A DNA stretch of 64,000 nt from CBDBND01 sp965262665 (GTDB lineage: Bacteria > Pseudomonadota > Alphaproteobacteria > Rhodospirillales > Rhodospirillaceae): NCBI GenBank assembly GCA_965262665.1, contig CBDHFR010000004.1, positions 2,604,001 through 2,668,000 of the forward strand, read 5' to 3'. The stretch's first letter is position 1. Each line of letters starts with the position of its first letter. The notes under the pieces were generated by a model, which saw nothing but the letters and a program-made list of their open reading frames with translations, searched no databases and was not told the DNA's origin. Shown here piece after piece: positions 49,752 through 58,956 of this stretch. A program made the translations under genes and the position numbers.

Positions 49752-50704
49752 TCCAAGGTGACTATGAAATCGTTGATAACCTTACTCTGACTGCAGGCGT
49801 GAGATGGACGGATGAGAAAAAGTCCATTCCATTCTATTTCCATACCAACGCTGCCGGAGTTGAGTTTGATATCAACGATATCGTTGCCGCGGGGATCCCA
49901 GATAAAGCCACGGCGATTCAATGGACACCGCGTTTTGCAGCAAGTTATCAGGTCAACGACGACATGATGATTTTTGCATCGGCCACACGTGGATTCAAAT
50001 CAGGTGGGTGGAATGGCCGTGCCGGACAAGCGCGCCTAATGACTCGGTTTGAAGAAGAAACAGTCTGGTCATATGAAGTTGGTACCCGGGCAGAATGGTT
50101 AGATAATCGTTTCCGGACTAATATTACGCTATTTGATGTTACTTACAGCGGACTACAGATTCCCGCTTTGGCGTTCCAGCCAGCACCTGGCGAACCTCCG
50201 AGATTTGTTACCAACAACGCTGCTGAACTCAATGTCCGAGGTGCGGAAATCGAGCTATCAGCGCAGTTGGCGGAGGGGCTGAATGTATACGCAAATTTAG
50301 GTTTGCAGGATGCGAAGTATAACGACATTTCTCCTGCAGCAGTAGCCAGCGGATTTATCTTGGGTGTAACGGAACCGGGACGGGCTCCAGATAACACCCT
50401 TCAAGTCGGTCTTGATTACACCCAGTACGTAGACGGCCTTAGTGGCGACGTTACCTTTGCCGCGGACGTTCAAAGAACTGACGATTACTGGATGTCTCCT
50501 CAGAACCCACCGGATTCTTTCAATCCCGGCTTTGAGACTGTCAACGCTACTCTAAGCTGGGATCACGAAGACGGGGACTGGGGCATACAGCTCAGCTGTA
50601 AGAACTGCCTGGATGAACTGTGGATCACCAACGACTTCCTCGACTCCCGGTTCATCGGTGATCCGATGCGTTGGAGCATTCGTTTCAAATATGCGTTCAA
50701 CTAA
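49752..50704 (+). pseudogene. TonB-dependent receptor 4, C-terminal part
   Basis: The frame opens directly at the IS end with VQGDYEIVDNLTLTAGVRWT and continues through NDDMMIFASATRGFKSGGWN, ATLFDVTYSELQ-like strand (NITLFDVTYSGLQIPALAFQ), CKNCLDELW and ends RWSIRFKYAFN. It is a close homologue of the last 318 residues of receptor 3 (41593-43818). The signal peptide, plug and first barrel strands are missing, so it cannot function. IS copy 1 is the cause or marker of the loss. Confidence 0.9.
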
Positions 50705-50754
50705 ACTGTGCTGGCCGCCATTCAGAGCGGCGAACATGAGCGGACACCACAGTC

Positions 50755-52676
50755 ATGAATAGTCAAGCGTTGCCCAACGCCCTGCCGCAGGACGTCGCAG
50801 TAGGCATTTACAAAACCATGGCGCGCATCGATGCCTGTAATAAGCGCATTGAGCAGTTGTTGGCCGCCGGTGCGTTGCAATTTCAGTACTACCCCTGCGG
50901 TGGTCAGGAAGCCATCCCGGCGTCTATCGCACCGCATTTAGGCGACGACGATCAAGTGGTGACAACCTATCGCGGCGTCCATGACATCGTCGCGAAGGGC
51001 ACACCCATGGTCGAGATCATCGCCGAGATGATGGGCAAGGCCAATGGCACGTCGAAGGGCAAAGGCGGTGCCATGCACTTGTCGGACCCCAATGCAGGAT
51101 TGATGGTCACCACCGGGATTGTCGGCGCGGGCATGCCTATTGCCAACGGCTTGGCCTTGGCCTCCAAGATCAAGGGCACGGGCCAGGTGGTCGTGGTCAA
51201 CTTCGGCGATGGCGCCGCCAACATCGGCGCGTTCAACGAAAGCATTAACATGGCCGCTCTGTGGGATCTGCCCATCGTCTTCCTGTGCCAGAATAACGCT
51301 TACGCCGAATACACCTCCTTTGCAGGCTCAACCAAAAGCAAAAGCATTGCCGACCGTGCTGGCGGGTACGGCTTGGTGGGCGAAACCGTCGACGGCACCG
51401 ACCCGGACGCCATTCATGCTGCTGCAGGTCGGGCCATCGAACGGGCCCGCAAAGGTGAAGGTCCCACCCTGCTCGAATGCATGGCTTACCGCCTGCAAGG
51501 GCATTCCTTCGGCAGCGAAGAAGACCACATGGATCAGGACGAACTGGCAGCCGCGCGGGCCAATCCGCCCATCGCCAAGTTCCGCGCGACGCTCATTGAA
51601 CGCGGCGATGCCACAGCCGAAGAGTTGGACGCCATCGAAGCCGCGGCAAAGAAGGAAGTGGAAGATGCCGTCGAAGAATCCATGGCCGCTGAACTGCCGG
51701 GCGAAGACGAACTGTATAAAGATGTATTCGCCAATACAGCCGCGGTGCCGTATGCTGCTCCAGCTGCAACGGTGGTAGACCCTGACCTATCGGATCGGGA
51801 AACGATCACCGTGCCCATGGTTGCGGCCATCACCGAAGCGCTGGATATTGCCCTCTCCGAAGACCCGGATGTGTTCCTGTTGGGCGAAGACATCGCCGAT
51901 CCCGCTGGGGGCGTCACCAAGTCCACCGCCGGGCTTTCGACCAAACACGGCCTAGAGCGCGTGCGCCCGACGCCGATTTCCGAACAGGCCATCATCGGCG
52001 CGGCCATTCGGGCGTCGCTTAACGGCATGAAGCCGGTTCCGGAAATCATGGTCAACGATTTTTCCATGGTGTGCATGGACCAGATTGCCAACCATGCTGC
52101 CAAGCTGCGCTATATGTCCGGTGGACGCACCAGCGTCCCCATCACCATCCGTACGGTGACGGCAGGCTTTGTCGGTAACTTTGCCGCCCAGCACTCCCAA
52201 TCCCTAGAAGCCTGGTTCACGCATACGCCCGGAATCAAGGTGGTCGCGCCGAGCACGGCCGCGGATGCCAAAGGTCTGCTGCTCTCTGCCATTGCCGACC
52301 CTGATCCCGTCCTCGTGCTTGAACCTATGCGGTGTTACTACGTGCCCGATGAGGTGCCTGTGGGCCGGTATGAAATCCCGCTGGGTAAAGCCGCCGTGCG
52401 CCGTGAAGGCACCGACGTGACTCTCATTTCCTACAGCTGGTGCTCGGTGGAAGCCAACGCCGCCGCCGAGGCCTTGGCCGAAGCGGGCGTGAATGCAGAA
52501 GTCATCGACCTCCGCTCCCTTGTGCCGCTCGACCTAGATACCTGCGTCGCCTCGGTGCGCAAGACGGGCCGCTGCGTCATCGCCCATGCGGCGGTGGAAT
52601 TCTCCGGCTTCGGCGCGGAGCTCGCCGCAAAACTCAGCGAAGAATGTCACAGCGACCTGAAAGCCCCGATCAAGCG
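50755..52676 (+). pseudogene. 2-oxoacid/acetoin-type dehydrogenase E1 alpha-beta fusion, C-terminus lost
   Basis: A thiamine-diphosphate E1 with alpha and beta parts in one chain. Alpha, residues 1 to about 330: YYPCGGQEAIPASIAPHLGD, GGAMHLSDPNAGLMVTTGIV, and the ThDP motif GDGAANIGAFNESINMAALW ... CQNN (about 151-180). Beta, from about 350: ETITVPMVAAITEALDIALS, FLLGEDIADPAGGVTKSTAG, VRPTPISEQAIIGAAIRASL, and the C-terminal domain to LKAPIKRVG at about 640. There the homology ends; an IS3 fragment follows (frame continues to 52887). About 40 residues of the beta C-terminus are lost. E1-beta fusions are typical of acetoin/branched-chain-like enzymes; the substrate is not evident and no E2/E3 is nearby. 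Confidence 0.85.
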
Positions 52677-52821
52677 GGTGGGCGGTGGTGATTGGCGCCC
52701 GCCGCCTGCCTCGCGGTGGACGAATGCCGTTCTCTCGCATGAGCTTGGCGACCGTGCGCTTCGAGATGCGAAAGCCGCGGGCCTTCAACTCGGCATGGAT
52801 CCGAGGGGCGCCGTAGCACCC
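52677..52821 (-). pseudogene. IS3-family orfB fragment
   Basis: Minus-strand frame GCYGAPRIHAELKARGFRIS KRTVAKLMRENGIRP, the HTH_21 region of an IS3 orfB. It is bounded on the left by the dehydrogenase truncation and on the right by family A at 52822. It is a different IS3 from the one at 7923. Confidence 0.8.
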
Positions 52822-52886
52822 TGTCCCTTCCATTTACCTCATCCTCGGGCATTCGGGATGAAGTTGTGTAATGTGTTTGCGCACTA
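52822..52886 (-). repeat. Family A end fragment (A16)
   Basis: TGTCCCTTCCATTTACCTCA; on the minus strand the adjacent codons read QLHPECPRMR-stop, matching GLHHEYRRIR-stop of the parent IS. It lies at the end of the IS3 fragment. Confidence 0.75.
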
Positions 52887-53223
52887 AGATCGTGCCAGCT
52901 CGTTCGTGCCCTTGGATCCCTGTCGCAACTTCGTGCCTTGGTCTAACGACGACGAGCCAAAAATCCTCACTCAGCAAATCACTTGAATTTGTTCCACCGC
53001 GCCCATTACTACGCCTCACAAGAGTTGAGTGGGAATGACTTGTATCAACATCAGAGTATTGTTGGCTCGCTACAATATATTCAGCAAGACCGAAAGAATT
53101 CCGGGCATTAGACGGTATTTTATTGAAGGCTTAACCAGGCTATGTCCAATGACAAGACAGCGCCTGCAAACATCGCAAAAAGTTCATAGGATTGATTGTC
53201 CTTTCCAGTTAGAAACAGGGCCC
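52887..53223. other. Leader of the PhoX gene
   Basis: About 340 bp without a gene. A plus-strand frame is open from 53029 into phoX, but the Tat signal starts at 53224, so the upstream part is untranslated. No Pho-box-like repeats could be identified with confidence. Confidence 0.4.
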
Positions 53224-55131
53224 ATGACCAAAGACTCGAACTCCCATCACCCACAGTTCGACTCCGCGCACCTGGCGCGGCGGCATCTGCTGTCCGGCAC
53301 TGCGGCCGCTATGGTTACGGCAAAGCTTGGCGCGGGTGGTATTCCAACCGTCCAAGCCGCTTCGGCTCTGCCTGATGAACTCACCCTCGGTTTTGAAGAG
53401 TTAGAGCACGGCATTGACGATACCCATCATGTTTCTGCCGGATACCGCGCCGATGTTCTGTTGCGCTGGGGCGATCCGCTCTTTGCCGACTCACCGGCAT
53501 TTGATCCTCAGGCATTGACCGCCGATGCCCAAGCCAAGCAGTTTGGTTACAACTGTGATTTCATCGGCTACTTCCCCTTGCCCAAGGGATCGGAACGATC
53601 CGATCACGGACTGCTCTGTGTCAATCACGAATACACGAACGGCAACCTCATGTTCGCTGATGTGGCGGGCGATATGCCCTATTCCGCACCCACCCGCCGA
53701 CACATGGAAGTGGAGATGGCGGCCCATGGCCATTCCGTCGTCGAAGTTAAACGGGACAGTCGTGGCCGGTGGTTACACGTGAAGGACAGCACCTTTAACC
53801 GGCGCCTCATGGCGTCGGGTCCGGTGATGACAATAAAAGGGCCGGCTGCTGGTCACGATAGGCTCAAAACAACTGACGACCCCACCGGGCGGTCGGCTAT
53901 CGGCACCTTCAACAATTGCGCCGGTGGTCAAACACCCTGGGGCACGTGCCTGATGGCTGAAGAAAACGTGCACTATTACTTTGCTGGAAACCCCCGGGGT
54001 GGTGACGAGACGGGCAATCATTTGTCCATGGGCGTTTCATCGGAGCTGCGCTACGAGTGGTCTCGCTATCTTGACCGTTTCGACGTGACCAAGGAGCCCC
54101 ACGAGCTTAACCGTTATGGCTGGATCGTCGAATATGATCCATACGACCCTACCTCCGCACCGGTTAAGCACACGGCCCTTGGGCGGTTTAGACATGAAGG
54201 CGCGACCACCGTCGTCAGTAAAAATGGAAAGGTCGTGGTCTATTCCGGAGATGACCAACTGTTCCAATACGTCTATAAATTCGTCTCGGCTAAGCCTTTC
54301 GATCCCGAAAACAAAGAGCGTCAAAGCAGTCTCCTCGACGAAGGCACTCTCTATGTGGCTCGGTTCGAAGAAGACGGCCGGGTGTCGTGGCTACCTCTGG
54401 TGTGGGGCAATGGTCCACTGATACCACGCAATGGGTTTTACAGCCAGGCCGATGTCCTGATCGAAACCCGGCGCGCTGCGTCGTTCATGGGTGCGACGGC
54501 CATGGACCGCCCCGAGGACGTGGAAACCAATCCGGTGACCGGCAGCGTGTTCGTCAGCCTGACTAAGAATCCGTTCCGCCGCCGTTTTCGCACCGATGCG
54601 GCCAATCCACGGGCGCGCAATCGGGCTGGCCACATCATCGAAATGATTCCCCCGGCGGCACAGGGGGCAGATGCCGATCATGCTGCCGAAACATTTACCT
54701 GGGAGGTCTTTTTACTCGCAGGAAATCCTTTCGATGGCCGATCCGGTGCGGCATACCATCCGGACGTCACCCAGAACGGCTGGCTGGCCAATCCCGATAA
54801 CCTCGTCTTTGATCCACAGGGTCGGATCTGGATTGCGACGGACGGCGCGCCAGATTTTGATACCGCTGACGGTATTTGGGCTGCCGAAGTACGTGGCACC
54901 ACACGGGCTCTTACCCGGTACTTCTTTAAGGGTCCCGTTGGGGCTGAACTCTCGGGACCAGCCTTTACGCCCGATGGGGAGACGCTCTTTTGCTCGGTTC
55001 AGCATCCGGCACAGGATGGGGGCTCCACCTTCGCCAACCCGACAACCCGTTGGCCCGACTTCCAAGATGACATGCCGCCGCGGCCCTCAGTCGTGGCGAT
55101 AACCCGCGACGGCGGCGGCTCCATAGCGTAA
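53224..55131 (+). CDS. Tat-exported PhoX-family phosphatase (DUF839)
   Basis: A 635-residue protein with a Tat signal (ARRHLLSGTAAAMVTAKLGA, twin Arg at 19-20). The PhoX core follows: FIGYFPLPKGSERSDHGLLC VNHEYTNGNLMF (active-site region), FNNCAGGQTPWGTCLMAEEN with the conserved Cys-x-x-G...TxxTxEEN-like motif, RHEGATTVV, GDD, and the final GAELSGPAFTPDGETLFCSV QHPA. PhoX enzymes are Ca/Fe-dependent alkaline phosphatases of the periplasm used for organic phosphate. ATG 53224 is chosen over upstream in-frame codons because the Tat motif sits 19 residues in. The gene seems complete. Confidence 0.92.
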   Translation: MTKDSNSHHPQFDSAHLARRHLLSGTAAAMVTAKLGAGGIPTVQAASALPDELTLGFEELEHGIDDTHHVSAGYRADVLLRWGDPLFADSPAFDPQALTADAQAKQFGYNCDFIGYFPLPKGSERSDHGLLCVNHEYTNGNLMFADVAGDMPYSAPTRRHMEVEMAAHGHSVVEVKRDSRGRWLHVKDSTFNRRLMASGPVMTIKGPAAGHDRLKTTDDPTGRSAIGTFNNCAGGQTPWGTCLMAEENVHYYFAGNPRGGDETGNHLSMGVSSELRYEWSRYLDRFDVTKEPHELNRYGWIVEYDPYDPTSAPVKHTALGRFRHEGATTVVSKNGKVVVYSGDDQLFQYVYKFVSAKPFDPENKERQSSLLDEGTLYVARFEEDGRVSWLPLVWGNGPLIPRNGFYSQADVLIETRRAASFMGATAMDRPEDVETNPVTGSVFVSLTKNPFRRRFRTDAANPRARNRAGHIIEMIPPAAQGADADHAAETFTWEVFLLAGNPFDGRSGAAYHPDVTQNGWLANPDNLVFDPQGRIWIATDGAPDFDTADGIWAAEVRGTTRALTRYFFKGPVGAELSGPAFTPDGETLFCSVQHPAQDGGSTFANPTTRWPDFQDDMPPRPSVVAITRDGGGSIA

Positions 55132-55303
55132 CAGCTGTGAACGTTCCGCTCCATTTCAGTTGAATCTGGCTCTTAGAACCACGATATAGACGCTACCAAG
55201 GTCTGGAGATTCTGATGTATCGGGAAGAAAAAGCGGCAGGCGAAGCGGCGCTCCATCTATAGACAGCATTCCGGTAGCGACCCATGACGAAGCGGCGCGG
55301 CAA

Positions 55304-56345
55304 ATGTATGTGTCACATTTGCGCAAGTTTGTTATGGCCGATCTGCCGACTGACATGCGCCAAGTGTACGACCAGGTGGTCGAACCTTCCGCGAAAGCCA
55401 AATCCGGCCACGCACCAGAAGACGCCATCGCCGTGCGCAAGTCCATGCAACCCGTGACCTTCTACCGGACGTGGTCGTCCCTTCCCTACAATGCGCAAGA
55501 AATGACCTGGCAGTCCGTTGAGGATGAAGTTGAGCGGGCATTGCCAGACCTGATTACTGTTGCTGATCAGGCTGCGAAACAATCACCGGCGGGCGGCAGC
55601 TTGCGTCTTAATCCCGAACTCGAAATCCCTAAAGCAGTCAGCGCTTTGGACATTCATCTCATGCCGGGATGTTTTCATACGGAATTTGCCGATAACGATG
55701 GTTTCCGTTGGTGCAATTTATGCCCATGGCACAAAAGTGTTTTCGGGCGCTCTGAGAATGCCGCGCAATCCTGGAAAGGGCGGTGTTGCTGATTCCATCG
55801 GCCACTATCTCAAACTCAAATATCCCAATTTTGAGCCCAAAAGAATTCTCGATCTCGGCTGTACCATCGGCTCTAACCTGCTGCCTTATCACCGTGCGTT
55901 TCCCGATGCTGAGCTTTACGGAATAGACGTCGGTGCACCGGTATTGCGCTATGGACATGCCCGTGCGGAATCGCAAGGCATCCCCGTGCACTATTCTCAG
56001 CAGAATGCGGAAGCAACAGATTTCGAAGACGGTTTTTTTGACCTCATCGTGTCAAGCTTCTTTTTCCATGAGATCGCGGTGCCGTCGACTAGGAAGATCC
56101 TCAAAGAAGTGAATCGCCTCTTGGCACCAGGCGGCGTGACCATCCATATGGAGCTGCCGCCCTCTTCAGAAGTCGATCCCCATTACAATTTCTTCCTTGA
56201 TTGGGATGCCTATCACAACCACGAGCCCCATTACGCCGCGTTTCGCCAACAAGATCCCATCGCCATGTTGACTGAGGCCGAATTTACACCGGAAACCTGC
56301 GGCATGGTGCGCATTCCTGACCGTGGCGGTGCTGACGGGGAATAT
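55304..56345 (+). pseudogene. Class I SAM-dependent methyltransferase, paralogue 3 (frameshifted, 3' truncated)
   Basis: Third member of the family at 40052 and 44251. The first frame reads LRKFVMADLPTDMRQVYDQV, NPELEIPKAVSALDIHLMPG and CFHTEFADND. At about 55702 an extra G (GATGGTTTCC) shifts frame, after which VSVGAIYAHGTKVFSG, PKRILDLGCTIGSNLLPYHR (motif I), ELYGIDVGAPVLRYGHARAE, FFDLIVSSFFFHEIAVPSTR and LLAPGGVTIHMELP follow. The 3' end is lost at about 56345, where phage repressor sequence begins. In-frame DEAARQ codons occur before 55304 but without a start codon, so the true start is unclear. Confidence 0.82.
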
Positions 56346-56365
56346 TGCCGGGACCTCCGCCACCG

Positions 56366-56690
56366 TCACAGCCGCCGCAAGGTCCATAGTACCTTGCCGA
56401 CAATGTGGGCGTCCTGGGCGGGGCATGTGTAGGGTTCATAATCGGGGTTGGCGGAGATCAACCTGAGCCGGGGCGGCTCTGAGTGGGGCGGGACCTCGAC
56501 GCGCTTGACCACCAGGCCGGTGCCATCCCACAGCACGGCGGTCTCGCCGGTACCAGGGGTGCGGCGGGCAATATCCACCACCAGCCGGTCGCCATCGGAG
56601 ACCAGGGGCTCCATGGAATCACCACGGGCGCGCAGGACGCGGAGATTGCCGGGCTCGGCATCGCCCTCGTAACGGATCATGGAGCGCCGG
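56366..56690 (-). pseudogene. S24 (LexA/CI-type) repressor, C-terminal domain
   Basis: Minus-strand frame NLRVLRARGDSMEPLVSDGD, RLVVDIARRTPGTGETAVLW, DGTGLVVKRVEVPPHSEPPR, and a final DAHIVGKVLWTLRRL-stop. GDSM has the nucleophile Ser and VVKR the general-base Lys of the self-cleaving S24 peptidase. The N-terminal HTH part is missing at the junction with the IstB fragment. A prophage scrap. Confidence 0.82.
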
Positions 56691-56880
56691 ATCAAGGCCG
56701 CGAAGTTCCCGGCCGCAAAGAGCCTCGACAGCTTCGACTTCAAGGCCATACCGGCGCTAAACAAGGTGCAAGTGTTGGAACTTGCCCGGTGTGGCTGGAT
56801 CGAGCGACGCAAGAACGTCATCGCTCTGGGGCCATCCGGAACGGGCAAGACCCACATCGCCCTCGGCCTCGGCCTGGCTG
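56685..56880 (+). pseudogene. IS21 helper ATPase IstB, internal fragment
   Basis: Encodes RIKAAKFPAAKSLDSFDFKA, then LNKVQVLELARCGWIERRKN VIALGPSGTGKTHIALGLGL, with an intact Walker A (GPSGTGKT). It lacks both the N-terminus and the Walker B half; after 56880 the sequence belongs to a relaxase on the other strand. Confidence 0.85.
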
Positions 56881-57206
56881 TTGACGAGGCCAAGTCCAGT
56901 GTCGTTGCGGGTCCAGCGGATGCGGTCGCCTTGACGCAGCTCGATGCTCTCGGCCCGGTAGACTTCGGCGCCGCCGTGTCGTCCGGCGACTTGGTTTGGC
57001 TTCCAGGATGCCGTTTCGCCGCCCGCGCTTTCCAGTATCACTGTATGGTTTTTTTGATCGACGACGGCGACACGCCGTTCGTCGCCCTTCTCGACACCGA
57101 TCCGTTTGTAGGACCGATGAAACGCCACGACATCGCCGGGCGCACGCACGTAGTCCTTAACCGTCGTATACCGGACGCCGGCACAGGCCAGGAGAGATAT
57201 GACCAT
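56881..57206 (-). pseudogene. Conjugative relaxase/helicase (TrwC/TraI-like), internal fragment
   Basis: Minus-strand frame YVRAPGDVVAFHRSYKRIGV EKGDERRVAVVDQ, WKPNQVAGRHGGAEVYRAES IELRQGDRIRWTRND and GLGLVNSQ. This is the segment between the helicase domains of MobF-type relaxases. No relaxase N-terminal Tyr/His motifs are present. Plasmid-derived debris. Confidence 0.6.
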
Positions 57207-57274
57207 CGATCAGGCCGCATAGGTGAAGAACCACCTGGTCCGGATTTTGGGAGCAACGTCAGTTCAGTGAGATT

Positions 57275-57976
57275 ATGCGTCTTATCGAGCGGACAGCTAG
57301 ATGGGTTGACGTAAGAACATTTGAGTTTCTACCTATATGGTATCCAGAACATGCTCGTGGAGCATTGTTCTACAAGAAGAACTGGACGGAACCTCAGTTC
57401 AACAAACGTCAAGGCACTGGTTCCAGTTTTCACAAAACTGAAGGCAATGTTCATGCGAATAAGGCTCCAACAACAGCACTTGGACTGCGGAAAGACGGTA
57501 GGCGTGACTGGTCTTGTTGCCACATATGGGGCATAGACGACCCGTATTACCAACAGTTAAATCGCCCTGTTCAAGATCATCGATACTTTTCGTGTATTGC
57601 TAACATGGTGCTTCTCCCGACGCCCTTAAAGGCTTTTACCGACCACGTCCCTGACGTAAAGGCTATGCTTCGTCTATGTGCCCGGAACTATTATGGTTGG
57701 GCTTGCGACCACGAAGACCTTGAAAACATTACCCACCAGCTCGACTGTTGGAATGATTGGGAACATTATCCAATGAGCTGGCCAAAAAGTATAAACGAAC
57801 GAACACCTTTAGGAGTGATCTCCCTTAATGACAGAATTCGAAAAAGTGCCGTTAGAAGGTGGCGGAAAATTCAAAAAGACTTACAGACCGCTGGGCGATT
57901 TTATCCTAGAGAACAAGTCCTTGAAGCTCTGACCTATTGGAACTTAGATCCAGCTCGGCCAATATCTCAGAACTGA
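57275..57976 (+). CDS. Unrecognised protein with HNH-like features
   Basis: A 233-residue product I cannot assign. It is more AT-rich than its surroundings. It opens MRLIERTARWVDVRTFEFLP then YPEHARGALFYKKNWTEPQF, with a conserved-looking core KDGRRDWSCCHIWGIDDPYY, QDHRYFSCIANMVLLPTPLK, AFTDHVPDVKAMLRLCARNY. The order CCH ... N-M-V-L-L-P ... D-H resembles beta-beta-alpha metal (HNH-type) nucleases, where H and N sit at such places, but this is only a pattern similarity. Three Cys could bind zinc. No methylase or toxin partner is seen. Start ATG 57275 with GTTCAGTGAG upstream, a weak site. Confidence 0.55.
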   Translation: MRLIERTARWVDVRTFEFLPIWYPEHARGALFYKKNWTEPQFNKRQGTGSSFHKTEGNVHANKAPTTALGLRKDGRRDWSCCHIWGIDDPYYQQLNRPVQDHRYFSCIANMVLLPTPLKAFTDHVPDVKAMLRLCARNYYGWACDHEDLENITHQLDCWNDWEHYPMSWPKSINERTPLGVISLNDRIRKSAVRRWRKIQKDLQTAGRFYPREQVLEALTYWNLDPARPISQN

Positions 57977-58494
57977 TCCATTTAGAACGGTTAGGCTGGC
58001 CTTTTGACCTCGAATGGAATTCAGTCATTCGCTTTAATCGTGAACACGAAGACATCCCCTAGCTATGACTCTCATGAGGATTCGAACCAAAGTCGCATAA
58101 CCTGTCATATGGATTGTGAGGTTCGACTATCCATAGTCAAACCTTATCCGACTGTTGTCAGAAGGCTCAAATCGGGGACCCGCAGCCATACAGAACAATT
58201 CTCGTGATCAGAGAAATAGATTCAATATCAATAGATTAGAAATGCTTGTTCCTATCTATCAGCCCTGAGCATAGTCTGTCCTGATACTCATGACGCTGAA
58301 TGAACTTGTTCAATCTTGTGTCAAGCGCCCAAAAGTTCACTCTCGATAAATCGTCACCAATAACGCCTGGAGAATTCTCGAACAGATTCTCCAGCAACAA
58401 TATAAATGATTTGCACGCCGCGCTAAATCGTCCAGCAGCTATACGTTTTGCGTCCACCGGCACGTTATTCAATCGTAGCCAAGAATTTTAGGAC
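57977..58494. other. No recognisable gene
   Basis: About 520 AT-rich bases between the HNH-like gene and IS copy 2. A minus-strand frame at 58236-58472 (MNNVPVDAKRIAAGRFSAAC) has no motif I know. GGTTCGAATCC on the minus strand at 58079-58089 looks like a tRNA T loop, but neither arm nor acceptor pairs around it. Confidence 0.4.
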
Positions 58495-58581
58495 TGTCTG
58501 ACGTCAGCGCCTTTGGGACAAATTGAGGTAATTGCATAACGGAGGATTTCTGGCTCATCGTAGTGACCGAAGGGAACGAAG

Positions 58582-58956
58582 ATGAGACAGAAATTAATGA
58601 GCAAGAACGACCCGGCGGAGAGAACGGTTCGGGATTTTCGGCGCAAGACACGCAAGCAGTATACGGCTGAGGAGAAGATCCGGATCGTGGTGTCGGGCCT
58701 GCGCGGCGAGGAGAGCATCGCCGCCTTGTGCCGCCGCGAGGGCATCGCCGAGGGTCTGTATTGCAGCTGGTCGAAAGAGTTTTTGGAAGCGGGCAAGAAG
58801 CGGCTCGCCGGCGACACCGGGCGCCAAGCGACCTCGGGCGAGGTTAAAGGCCTCCGCCAGGAGATGCGCGACTTGAAGGAGTTGGTCGCCGAACTTTCGC
58901 TGGAGAACCGTCTTCTCAAAAAAAACATGCTCGGGCACGGGGGAGACGAGGAATGA
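58582..58956 (+). CDS. IS orfA, HTH protein (copy 2)
   Basis: 124 residues, the same protein as in copy 3, with RDFRRKT and LYCSWS where copy 1 has RDIRRKT and LYYSWS. HTH plus leucine zipper. The stop overlaps the orfB start by ATGA. Confidence 0.9.
   Translation: MRQKLMSKNDPAERTVRDFRRKTRKQYTAEEKIRIVVSGLRGEESIAALCRREGIAEGLYCSWSKEFLEAGKKRLAGDTGRQATSGEVKGLRQEMRDLKELVAELSLENRLLKKNMLGHGGDEE

Noticed and set aside
58060..58110. tRNA-like T loop (GGTTCGAATCC on the minus strand)
   Set aside because: The T stem pairs at only three of five positions, and no acceptor, D arm or anticodon arm can be built around it.
57977..58472. Small minus-strand gene at 58236-58472
   Set aside because: No ribosome site, no family resemblance, and AT-rich sequence with equally open frames on the other strand.
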